Source: an uncultured Limnohabitans sp.
Lineage (GTDB): Bacteria; Pseudomonadota; Gammaproteobacteria; Burkholderiales; Burkholderiaceae_C
Assembly: GCF_937889215.1 (NCBI RefSeq)
Contig: NZ_CALBEX010000107.1
Location: forward strand, 1-9,024
Direction: 5' to 3'
Length of the DNA stretch: 9,024 bases
Part shown: piece after piece, positions 1-5,428 of the stretch
How positions within the stretch are numbered: position 1 is the first letter of the stretch
Layout: the number at the start of each line of letters is the position of its first letter
Translations under genes and position numbers: made by a program
The notes under the pieces: generated by a model
Told to the model about the DNA's origin: nothing
Seen by the model: the letters and a program-made list of their open reading frames with translations, nothing else
The model's database searches: none

Positions 1-855
1 AAATTTCTTGCTGATGGCGTACGACATCCAAGCGGCGATGTCAGCGCCTGCACCGGGCAAAGCCCCCACCGCAGTCCCCAAAACACTGCCACGCAAAATT
101 TGCTTTGGGTATTTCTTGGCCAAGGCCCACTGCCCTTTCAACACACCGCCCACCTCTTCGACCACCAGCTGTGCTGGGGGGCTGGTGTTCACCACAAAGC
201 GAATGATCTCGGAGATGGCAAACATGCCGATCATCATCGCGATCATGCCGATACCGCCTGTCATTTCGGCGTTGCCAAAAGTAAAACGGGGAAACCCAGC
301 AGGATTGCCCAAACCCACACAGGCCACCAACAAACCCAGCATCAAGGTCACCAAGCCTTTGAGGGGGTTGCCGGTTGAGATGAAAACCGCACAAGTCAGG
401 CCCAACAGCACCAACCAAAAATATTCAAAAGAGCTGAAGTTCAGCGCAAAATCAGCCAAGGCCGGTGCCGCCACGATCAGCACCACCGTGCCGAACAAGC
501 CCCCGACAGCCGAAAACACAAGCCCTGCACCCAATGCTTTTTCAGCCTGCCCTTTGCGTGTCATCGCATAGGCTTCGTCAGCATAAGCCGCAGATGCCGG
601 GGTGCCCGGTATGCGAAGCAAACAACCTGGAATGTCCCCTGAAAAAATAGCCATTGCGGTGGCGGTGACCATCACAGCCACCGCAGGTATGGGCGGCATG
701 AAGAAGGTGAGCGGCACCAACAAGGCCGTGGCCATGGTGGCGGTCAGGCCCGGCACCGACCCCACGAACAAACCATAAAAAGCAGCGAGGACCATCACCA
801 TCATGGTGTAGGGCTCAAAGACCATTGAAAAGGCTTGGCCAACGGCTGTCCACAT
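1..855 (-). CDS. tctA: TctA family tripartite tricarboxylate transporter large permease (3' end cut by window)
   Basis: This is the large membrane subunit of a tripartite tricarboxylate transporter (TTT), a secondary importer that takes a carboxylate-type solute from a periplasmic TctC protein. The frame is open from ATG at 855 to the window edge, giving 285 residues of a family that is usually about 500. What is visible is strongly hydrophobic. It has two similar Pro-Gly turns, SVPGLTA (residues 33-39) and ALPGAGA (265-271), as expected from the internal two-fold repeat of TctA. The segment IPGTPASAA followed by AMTRKGQAEKALG is also typical of the family. The start is supported by GAGGAG (864-869) 8 bases upstream. 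It follows tctB by 52 bases in the same direction, the usual C-B-A order. The solute cannot be deduced from this subunit. Confidence 0.93.
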   Translation of the reverse strand, partial: MWTAVGQAFSMVFEPYTMMVMVLAAFYGLFVGSVPGLTATMATALLVPLTFFMPPIPAVAVMVTATAMAIFSGDIPGCLLRIPGTPASAAYADEAYAMTRKGQAEKALGAGLVFSAVGGLFGTVVLIVAAPALADFALNFSSFEYFWLVLLGLTCAVFISTGNPLKGLVTLMLGLLVACVGLGNPAGFPRFTFGNAEMTGGIGMIAMMIGMFAISEIIRFVVNTSPPAQLVVEEVGGVLKGQWALAKKYPKQILRGSVLGTAVGALPGAGADIAAWMSYAISKKF

Positions 856-863
856 AGGAAAGG

Positions 864-885
864 CTCCTCAGATTGACAAAGTCAA
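864..885 (-). promoter_or_regulatory. tctA ribosome binding site with a small inverted repeat just upstream
   Basis: GAGGAG at 869-864 is a strong Shine-Dalgarno sequence for tctA. Directly upstream lies a perfect inverted repeat, TTGAC-TTT-GTCAA on the transcript (873-885), which could form a 5-bp hairpin ending 3 bases from the ribosome site. It may modulate tctA translation or mark an mRNA processing point. The ribosome site is well supported; the function of the hairpin is a guess. Confidence 0.5.
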
Positions 886-907
886 CGGACTGAAAAAACG
901 ACCCGAA

Positions 908-1381
908 TTACCACGCGAAAGGCGTCAACACACCCCATGGCAAATTCACGCGCAGCAATTTGTAAAAAGCAAAATGCACAACCACAGTCGCCACCACAGC
1001 CCAAAAAACCGACTTGGGCCACGGCACCTGCAAAGCACGGAAAAGGGCCAGCATCATGCACACCGACGTCAACAAGAACCCCAACGCCTCGGACACGGCA
1101 ATGTAGAAAACCACGGAGCCCAACAACACCACCAAAGCTTTGCGCTGGCGGGGTGCATGAACCCACCCCTCCCAAACCACCCAAGGCGATTCCGTGCGTT
1201 TGCGCCAGCCCTGGAAAAGCAAGATGGCGCCAGCCACACACAAGCCGATCGCAATCAACCCCGGGAACAGGGCTGGCCCCACAGGTTGGCCCGGGATATT
1301 AGGATAGTCGCGCACAGCCCAGAGCACCGAAGCGCCCAAGGCCATGCACAACGCCCCCCAAAAAGCGTCATTGACTTTCAT
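908..1381 (-). CDS. tctB: TctB family tripartite tricarboxylate transporter small permease
   Basis: This is the small membrane subunit of the TTT transporter, 157 residues, the normal size for TctB. It has four predicted membrane segments: about residues 8-24, 38-60, a long hydrophobic stretch at 80-117 that can hold two passes or one pass plus a re-entrant part, and 124-145. The N-terminal pattern (a helix, then YPNIPGQPVGPALFPGLIA) and the C-terminal LLRVNLPWGVL are typical of TctB. It begins 9 bases after the tctC stop. No clear Shine-Dalgarno sequence precedes its ATG (the 14 bases before it read AGTAAGTTGACCTC), so translation is probably coupled to tctC. A stem-loop covers this junction. 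TctB has no known activity alone and pairs with TctA in the inner membrane. Confidence 0.92.
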   Translation of the reverse strand: MKVNDAFWGALCMALGASVLWAVRDYPNIPGQPVGPALFPGLIAIGLCVAGAILLFQGWRKRTESPWVVWEGWVHAPRQRKALVVLLGSVVFYIAVSEALGFLLTSVCMMLALFRALQVPWPKSVFWAVVATVVVHFAFYKLLRVNLPWGVLTPFAW

Positions 1382-1383
1382 GA

Positions 1384-1400
1384 GGTCAACTTACTTGACC
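1384..1400 (-). repeat. perfect inverted repeat at the tctC-tctB junction
   Basis: On the transcript this reads GGTCAA-GTAAG-TTGACC: 6-base arms around a 5-base loop whose centre is the tctC stop codon TAA (1393-1391). It ends two bases before the tctB ATG, in the place where a ribosome site would normally be. It could be an mRNA hairpin that a ribosome terminating on tctC melts, coupling tctB translation to tctC. It could also protect the 3' end of tctC mRNA. The repeat is seen directly; the role is inferred. Confidence 0.5.
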
Positions 1401-2374
1401 AGACCGACAGCCTTCATGGTCACACCCATTTCGGCATCCGACTTGGCCATGAACTTGGCAGTGTCTTCAGGCCCTGCGTACAGCACACCCAAGCCGCGGC
1501 TGGTCATGAAATCGGTGTAGTCCTTGCTGGCTACCACTTTGCGCACAGACTCGGCCAACTTGGCCTGAATCGGAGCTGGCAAACCCTTGGGGGCCAACAC
1601 ACCGCGCCAGGCGGCCATGGTCCAGTTGCTGCCAGTGGCCGATTTGAGTGTGGGCACGTTGGGGTACAGCGCGGATGGCTTATCGTTCATGATGGCCAGA
1701 CTTTTGACCTTGCCCGCATCGATCAGCGAACGGGCTTCGGGCAACGAGACGGGCGCAACTTCCACGCCGCCAGCGACCATGTCTTGCAAGCCTGGCGCAG
1801 CCCCGTTGCTGGGCACCCAAGGCAGTGCGGCCGGATCTATTTTTTGGTCCAAGAGCAAGCCAGCGATGGCCAGGTGCCAGATGCCCCCCTGCCCTGTGCC
1901 CGAGGCCTTGAACTTACCGGGATTGGCCTTGATGGCGGCCAACAAATCGTTCACGTTTTTATATGGGGAATCGGCGCGGACCTGAATACCGGCCGGATCG
2001 GCATTGACCAGACCAATGGGGGTGTAAGAAGTGCCAGTCAATTGCGTCAGACCTTGCCAATGCATCATGCCAATTTCGACCGTGGCCATGCCAATCGTGT
2101 ACCCATCGGCGGGTGCAGCCGCAATGGCAGCGTGGCCAACCACACCGCTGCCGCCTGTTCGGTTGACCACGTTGACGGGCTGGCCCAAATCTTTTTCCAT
2201 CAGGCTGGCAATGATGCGGGCCACCGCATCGGTGCCACCACCGGCACCCCAAGGCACGATCATGGTGATGGGGCGGACGGGGTAATTTTGTGCGGCAGCA
2301 GGCAAGGCTGCAGCCAAACAAGCCAGACCAGCAACTGCGCTGGCCACCAAAGTACGACGTGAGCGAACGAACAT
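1391..2374 (-). CDS. tctC: TctC/Bug family periplasmic substrate-binding protein
   Basis: This is the solute-binding subunit of the TTT transporter, 327 residues, the usual Bug-family length. It has a Sec signal peptide: basic MFVRSRR, a hydrophobic core to about residue 24, and an AAA-Q cleavage context near residues 26-29. The mature protein starts with RPITMIVPWGAGGGTDAVAR, the family's first ligand loop. It continues with NRTGGSGVVG and ADGYTIGMAT, then a two-lobed Bug-type body ending in AVGLVK. The ATG at 2374 is chosen over an in-frame ATG at 2440: it has AAGGAG (2381-2386) six bases upstream, and signal-peptide chemistry begins right there. The gene heads the C-B-A operon. Bug proteins bind very diverse carboxylates, amides and vitamins, so the ligand is unknown; there is no reason to call it citrate. 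Confidence 0.93.
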   Translation of the reverse strand: MFVRSRRTLVASAVAGLACLAAALPAAAQNYPVRPITMIVPWGAGGGTDAVARIIASLMEKDLGQPVNVVNRTGGSGVVGHAAIAAAPADGYTIGMATVEIGMMHWQGLTQLTGTSYTPIGLVNADPAGIQVRADSPYKNVNDLLAAIKANPGKFKASGTGQGGIWHLAIAGLLLDQKIDPAALPWVPSNGAAPGLQDMVAGGVEVAPVSLPEARSLIDAGKVKSLAIMNDKPSALYPNVPTLKSATGSNWTMAAWRGVLAPKGLPAPIQAKLAESVRKVVASKDYTDFMTSRGLGVLYAGPEDTAKFMAKSDAEMGVTMKAVGLVK

Positions 2375-2428
2375 GGGTGTCTCCTTTTGATGTGAACAGC
2401 CGGACCCAAAGGGCCCTGCTGAATCAAA

Positions 2429-2470
2429 ATTTATACCCATTCGAAGGTCATACCAATAGGGTCAACCTTT
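2429..2470 (-). promoter_or_regulatory. candidate promoter/operator region of the tctCBA operon
   Basis: The 147-base spacer between puuD and tctC is relatively AT-rich in this part. On the minus strand it contains TTGACC (2465-2460), TTGGTATGACC (2456-2446) and TATAAA (2435-2430). Spacings are not ideal: TTGACC lies 24 bases and TTGGTA 15 bases from TATAAA. An alternative pair is TTGGAA (about 2475) with TATGAC, 18 apart. TTGGTATGACC resembles one and a half arms of the operators used by FCD-type GntR regulators. I see no convincing terminator after puuD here, so read-through from puuD is also possible. The exact promoter is uncertain. Confidence 0.3.
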
Positions 2471-2521
2471 TTCCAAGTAACACTGGCGACTGCTCCACAG
2501 CCCAACCGGCATGCCATCCAC

Positions 2522-3736
2522 TCAATCCAACTTGGCCCCCGCCACAAACCAGCGCCCGATCAAGGCGCGGTCTTCCTCGGTCAGGCCAGTGGCGTTGCCC
2601 ATGGGCATTTGCTTGGTCACGACCACTTGTTGGTAGAGGTTTTGTGCGTTTTGCTTGATCAACTCTGGGCTGTCCAGGCGCACATTTTTCATTTGCACCT
2701 GGGCGCCATGGCAGGCCAAGCAGTGCTGACCCACAAGGCTCTGTACCTGGGCAAAACTCACCGGCTGGACATTCACCGCAGAGACGACCTTGGGAGGCGC
2801 AGGCCGCAAAGCCACGATCACCCCCAAAATCATCACCACGCCCACGGCCGCAAAGGGCCAGGGGTTGGCTGCGCGGCCCAGGTGAAAGGCGTGGCGTTGC
2901 ACAAAGAACTGGCGAATCAGGGCACCGGCCAGCATCATCACAAACAGCAACACCCAGCGCTGTTCGTGCGTGTACAAAAAGCTGTAGTGGTTGCTCAGCA
3001 TCGCAAAGATGACGGGCAGCGTGAAGTAGGTGTTGTGCACGCTGCGCTGCTTGCCGCGCTTGCCGTGGATGGCCAGGGCGTTGGCGTCGTAAGTCTCACC
3101 GCTGGTCATGGCCGCCACCACTTTGCGCTGGCCGGGGATGATCCAGAAGAACACGTTGGCGCTCATGGCGGTGGCGATCATGGCGCCCACCAACAAGAAG
3201 GCGGCACGGCCTGCAAACAGCTCATTGGCCAGCCAAGAGCAAAACGCCACCACCACGATCATCAGGCCCGCCACGATCAGCTCGCCGTTTTTGCGGAAGC
3301 CAAAGACACGGCAAATGATGTCGTAAACAAACCAAAAGGCCACCAGCATGCCCACGGCGGCCGACCCGGCCATCACGGGGGTCCAGTCCATCAGCGATTT
3401 GTCTATCAGGAAAGTGCCTGCGTTGTACAAGTAAAGCACCGTGAACAGCGCAAAACCGCTCAGCCAGGTGGAGTAACTTTCCCAATAAAACCAGTGCAGC
3501 TTGGTGTGGATGACCTTGGGGGCGACCATGTACTTTTGGGGGTTGTAAAAACCGCCGCCGTGCACTGCCCACATCGCGCCGCCCACACCTTTTTCAAGCA
3601 GGTCGGGCGAGTTGGGTTTTTGCAGGTTGTTGTCCAGAAAGACAAAGTAGAACGAGGAGCCAATCCAGGCGATGGCGGTGATGACATGCACCCATCGCAG
3701 CAACAAATTGGCCCATTCCAAAAAATACGATTCCAT
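2522..3736 (-). CDS. puuD: membrane-bound urate hydroxylase PuuD with C-terminal cytochrome c domain
   Basis: PuuD oxidises urate to 5-hydroxyisourate at the inner membrane, passing electrons to a fused cytochrome c instead of making hydrogen peroxide as soluble uricase does. The 404-residue protein has an N-terminal urate oxidase membrane domain (Urate_ox_N/DUF989 type) with eight hydrophobic segments, from LLLRWVHVITAIAWIGSSFY near residue 10 to the last near residue 305. A cytochrome c domain follows with heme motif CLACH (Cys339, Cys342, His343; DNA 2708-2722). The KQMPMGNATG segment supplies Met377 or Met379 as likely axial ligand. With eight spans, both ends face the same side, which must be the periplasm for heme attachment. 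The ATG at 3736 has GGAG (3745-3748) upstream; a 33-residue upstream extension is not membrane-protein-like and is rejected. Lying 176 bases downstream of xdhC, it supports a purine catabolism role. Confidence 0.9.
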   Translation of the reverse strand: MESYFLEWANLLLRWVHVITAIAWIGSSFYFVFLDNNLQKPNSPDLLEKGVGGAMWAVHGGGFYNPQKYMVAPKVIHTKLHWFYWESYSTWLSGFALFTVLYLYNAGTFLIDKSLMDWTPVMAGSAAVGMLVAFWFVYDIICRVFGFRKNGELIVAGLMIVVVAFCSWLANELFAGRAAFLLVGAMIATAMSANVFFWIIPGQRKVVAAMTSGETYDANALAIHGKRGKQRSVHNTYFTLPVIFAMLSNHYSFLYTHEQRWVLLFVMMLAGALIRQFFVQRHAFHLGRAANPWPFAAVGVVMILGVIVALRPAPPKVVSAVNVQPVSFAQVQSLVGQHCLACHGAQVQMKNVRLDSPELIKQNAQNLYQQVVVTKQMPMGNATGLTEEDRALIGRWFVAGAKLD

Positions 3737-3798
3737 GAAGGATTCTCCAACCAACTCACCACCGCGGGCCCTGTGAGTAGGTATTCGGTCGCGAACAT

Positions 3799-3812
3799 GA
3801 ACCCGAGGGTTC
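3799..3812. repeat. 14-bp dyad GAACCC-GA-GGGTTC in the puuD leader
   Basis: This is a perfect inverted repeat apart from its two central bases, lying 63 bases upstream of the puuD start. It could be a regulator site or a small leader hairpin. Nothing else in the window carries the same sequence as far as I can see. No function is assigned. Confidence 0.3.
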
Positions 3813-3837
3813 CTGCGCCGCTGCGACCAGTGCACCG

Positions 3838-3851
3838 AAGTGTATACAGTT
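3838..3851. promoter_or_regulatory. operator-like palindrome AA-n-TGTATACA-n-TT upstream of puuD
   Basis: The core TGTATACA (3841-3848) is an 8-bp palindrome flanked symmetrically by AA and TT. Short palindromes of this kind are typical operators for dimeric GntR-family regulators. On the minus strand it contains TATACA, a passable -10 hexamer, about 100 bases upstream of the puuD start, so a bound regulator would cover the promoter. The matching -35 (CTGGAA or nearby) is weak. Regulator identity is not known from this window. Confidence 0.35.
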
Positions 3852-3858
3852 TACGTTT

Positions 3859-3895
3859 GGGATTCCAGTCCCCATAAGGCTTGGCGGCCTAGGGG
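3859..3895 (-). terminator. overlapping stem-loops after xdhC (possible terminator or attenuator)
   Basis: Just downstream of the xdhC stop the transcript can form CCCCTAGGC-CGCCAA-GCCTTATGGGG (3895-3870), a GC-rich stem with two single-base bulges. The GGGG of its right arm can instead pair in GGGA-CTGGAA-TCCC (3872-3859), so the two hairpins exclude each other. No U-tract follows, so this is not a textbook intrinsic terminator. It may protect the xdhC 3' end or attenuate read-through to puuD. Confidence 0.3.
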
Positions 3896-3912
3896 AAACC
3901 AGCATCGCACAA

Positions 3913-4710
3913 TCAAAGAGACTGCAAGAGTTGTGCCGCCACCGCCACGGCGATGACTTCGGGCTCTTTGCCCGAGATACCCGGCACGCCAATCGGACAG
4001 GTGATGCGGGCGATCTCTTCGGCCGTGAAACCCCGATCCTCAAGGCGGTGCCGAAAGGTGGCCCACTTGGTCTGGCTGCCGATCAGGCCCACAAAAGGCA
4101 AATCGTCTTGTGTGCGCAGGCGTTTGAGGCAGGCCACCACGATGTCCAGGTCTTCGGCGTGACTGAAGCTCATGATCAGCACCCGGCTGCCCGGGGCCAG
4201 ATCGGCCACCGCCGCTTGCACCGGGTTGGAATGCTCGCAGTCCACTTCATCGGGCACATCGTCCGGAAAAATCTCGTCACGGCTGTCGATCCAGCGCACC
4301 GCAAAAGGCAAAGGCGCCAGCGTGTTCACAATCGCCCGGCCCACATGGCCGCCGCCAAACAGCGCCAGCGGGGTGCGCGGTGGCATCAACAAGGTGCGCA
4401 AACGCGCCACATCGTCCGCGTCCACCCGCTCCAGGGTCAATTCGACCACCCCGCCGCAGCATTGCCCCAAACTGGGGCCAAGCACCTGACGCAAGTGGGT
4501 GGTCACCAACTCCCCGGCCAACAAACGCCGAGCATGCGCCAGCGCCTGAAACTCCAAATGCCCGCCGCCAATGGTGCCCGCCTCTCCCCGGGCAAACACC
4601 AGCATGTGGGTGCCCGGCCCACGCGGCACCGAGCCTTGCGTGGCGTGCACGCGCACCCAAACGGCGGCTTCGCCGACCAATCGATTCAATGCTGCCGTTT
4701 TCCAGTTCAC
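3913..4710 (-). CDS. xdhC: xanthine dehydrogenase accessory protein XdhC
   Basis: XdhC is a cytoplasmic chaperone that binds molybdenum cofactor, promotes its sulfuration and delivers it to the XdhB subunit of xanthine dehydrogenase; it is not part of the final enzyme. The protein is 265 residues from a GTG start. Visible landmarks: TQGSVPRGPGTHM near the N-terminus, GTIGGGHLE (about 46-54), LGQCCGG with Cys84-Cys85 in the cofactor-binding region, a Rossmann-type LFGGGHVG (117-124), and C-terminal GLIGSQTKWATFRHRLEDRG and CPIGVPGISGKEPEVIAVAV, all typical of XdhC. The GTG at 4710 has AGGGA (4716-4720) five bases upstream and gives the usual family N-terminus (VNWKTAAL). A TTG 33 bases further upstream is less likely. 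xdhA and xdhB are not in the window, because the strand upstream is taken by a divergent lipoprotein gene. Confidence 0.93.
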   Translation of the reverse strand: MNWKTAALNRLVGEAAVWVRVHATQGSVPRGPGTHMLVFARGEAGTIGGGHLEFQALAHARRLLAGELVTTHLRQVLGPSLGQCCGGVVELTLERVDADDVARLRTLLMPPRTPLALFGGGHVGRAIVNTLAPLPFAVRWIDSRDEIFPDDVPDEVDCEHSNPVQAAVADLAPGSRVLIMSFSHAEDLDIVVACLKRLRTQDDLPFVGLIGSQTKWATFRHRLEDRGFTAEEIARITCPIGVPGISGKEPEVIAVAVAAQLLQSL

Positions 4711-4805
4711 ACCATTCCCTGCACAAAAAAAGCCACTCGCCAAGGCTGCACGTCAATGCCACAATCCCGGCCAAACACCGAGTATGCCAAGACAAAGGAG
4801 CTGTG
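4711..4805. promoter_or_regulatory. 95-base divergent spacer between xdhC and the lipoprotein gene
   Basis: Both genes must be transcribed outward from here. For xdhC the only -35-like hexamer is TTGACG (4756-4751), with a poor GCTTTT 17 bases on. For the lipoprotein gene TATGCC (about 4784-4789) could be a -10, but its -35 is unclear. A run of seven A residues lies at 4725-4731. The ribosome sites are clear (AGGGA for xdhC, AAGGAG at 4795-4800 for the lipoprotein). I cannot place the promoters with confidence. Confidence 0.3.
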
Positions 4806-5378
4806 ATGAGACCACCCCAAAGTACCCCGAACGCAGCGTGCGCCACTTTCACATGGGCTTGGCTGACCCTGGGCGCTTTGGGCTTGGCCGGCTTAAGCGG
4901 TTGCACCGCACCGCCCTCAACTCCAAGGACGGCGTCCCAAACCCCTTCCACACCAGCCGCTAGCCCTCCCGCTGCCGACTCGGCCTCGGTTCGCCCCGAA
5001 GCCGCCGCACCAAACCTGGCTCGCCAAGGCCCCATCACGTCAAGAGCGCGCAGCGCCAAAGACTATCGCAAGGACGCGGCCAGTCACTTGTATGCACTCA
5101 ACCATCAACACATTTACAAGGGCCGCTTACCACCCATGCTGCAAGCCGTGGGAGTGCTCAACGTGGACATTGACCGCCATGGCTCGGTCAAATCGGTGAA
5201 GTGGATGCGCGCACCCCGGCATGTGCCTGAGGTCATGCAACAAATCGAGCACATGGTCAAAGCCGCAGAGCCCTACCCCGTGCCGGTGCACATGAGCCAA
5301 GTCACCTACACCGAAGTGTGGCTCTGGCACCAAAGCGGCAAATTCCAGCTCGACACCTTGACCGAGGGACAGGACTGA
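4806..5378 (+). CDS. putative lipoprotein with TonB C-terminal-like domain
   Basis: A 190-residue protein of unknown function and the only plus-strand gene here. The N-terminus has a hydrophobic segment (about residues 17-30) ending in the lipobox LSGC, so Cys33 should be lipidated and the protein anchored in a membrane facing the periplasm. Next comes a 35-residue linker rich in Pro, Ala, Ser and Thr (about 34-70). After it is a folded domain: RKDAASHLYALNHQHIYKG, LPPMLQAVGVLNVDIDRHGSVKSVKWMRAP, then two amphipathic helices and TYTEVWLWHQSGKFQLDTL. The GVLNVDIDRHGSVKSVKW pattern (strand, turn with Asp-x-x-Gly, strand) resembles TonB C-terminal domains, and similar Burkholderiales proteins are often labelled TonB-like. 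It lacks the uncleaved TonB anchor that contacts ExbBD, so true energy transduction is doubtful. AAGGAG (4795-4800) lies 5 bases before the ATG at 4806. A longer upstream frame back to 4380 is only antisense to xdhC. Confidence 0.8.
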   Translation: MRPPQSTPNAACATFTWAWLTLGALGLAGLSGCTAPPSTPRTASQTPSTPAASPPAADSASVRPEAAAPNLARQGPITSRARSAKDYRKDAASHLYALNHQHIYKGRLPPMLQAVGVLNVDIDRHGSVKSVKWMRAPRHVPEVMQQIEHMVKAAEPYPVPVHMSQVTYTEVWLWHQSGKFQLDTLTEGQD

Positions 5379-5428
5379 GCCGTTTTCAAAGGGCACTGGC
5401 GCACCTCGTCGGACCTGAAGGCACCGAC
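5379..5428. terminator. convergent spacer with a stem-loop
   Basis: Fifty bases separate the stop codons of the lipoprotein gene (plus strand) and the BASS transporter gene (minus strand). The stretch 5408-5428 can fold as GTCGG / CCGAC arms around a short inner CC-TGAA-GG. It is well placed to end transcription from both sides, but no T-run follows on either strand, so a bidirectional terminator is only tentative. Confidence 0.3.

Noticed and set aside
974..2362. Long plus-strand open frame (462 codons) opposite tctB and tctC
   Set aside because: Its product is rich in His, Gln, Gly and Arg with no recognisable domain, and it lies antisense to two well-recognised genes. It is the complement of a GC-rich coding frame.
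2375..2440. 22-residue extension of tctC from an ATG at 2440
   Set aside because: It would bury the signal peptide and cover the promoter-like region. AAGGAG is correctly spaced from the ATG at 2374.
2508..2515. GGCATGCC palindrome downstream of puuD as a terminator
   Set aside because: An 8-bp palindrome with no loop and no T-run cannot form a terminator hairpin.
3737..3835. 33-residue N-terminal extension of puuD
   Set aside because: It is Arg/His-rich, would precede the first membrane helix, and overlaps the dyad region. GGAG lies 8 bases before the ATG at 3736.
2609..3877. Plus-strand open frame (422 codons) opposite puuD
   Set aside because: His/Gln/Gly-rich composition and full overlap with puuD, whose membrane segments and heme motif are clear on the minus strand.
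4725..4731. Run of seven A residues upstream of xdhC as a possible phase-variation tract
   Set aside because: It is short, lies outside the coding region and not within an obvious promoter spacer, so slippage regulation is not supported.
4380..4805. Upstream in-frame extension of the lipoprotein gene
   Set aside because: It runs antisense through xdhC and would displace the lipoprotein signal. AAGGAG sits right before the ATG at 4806.
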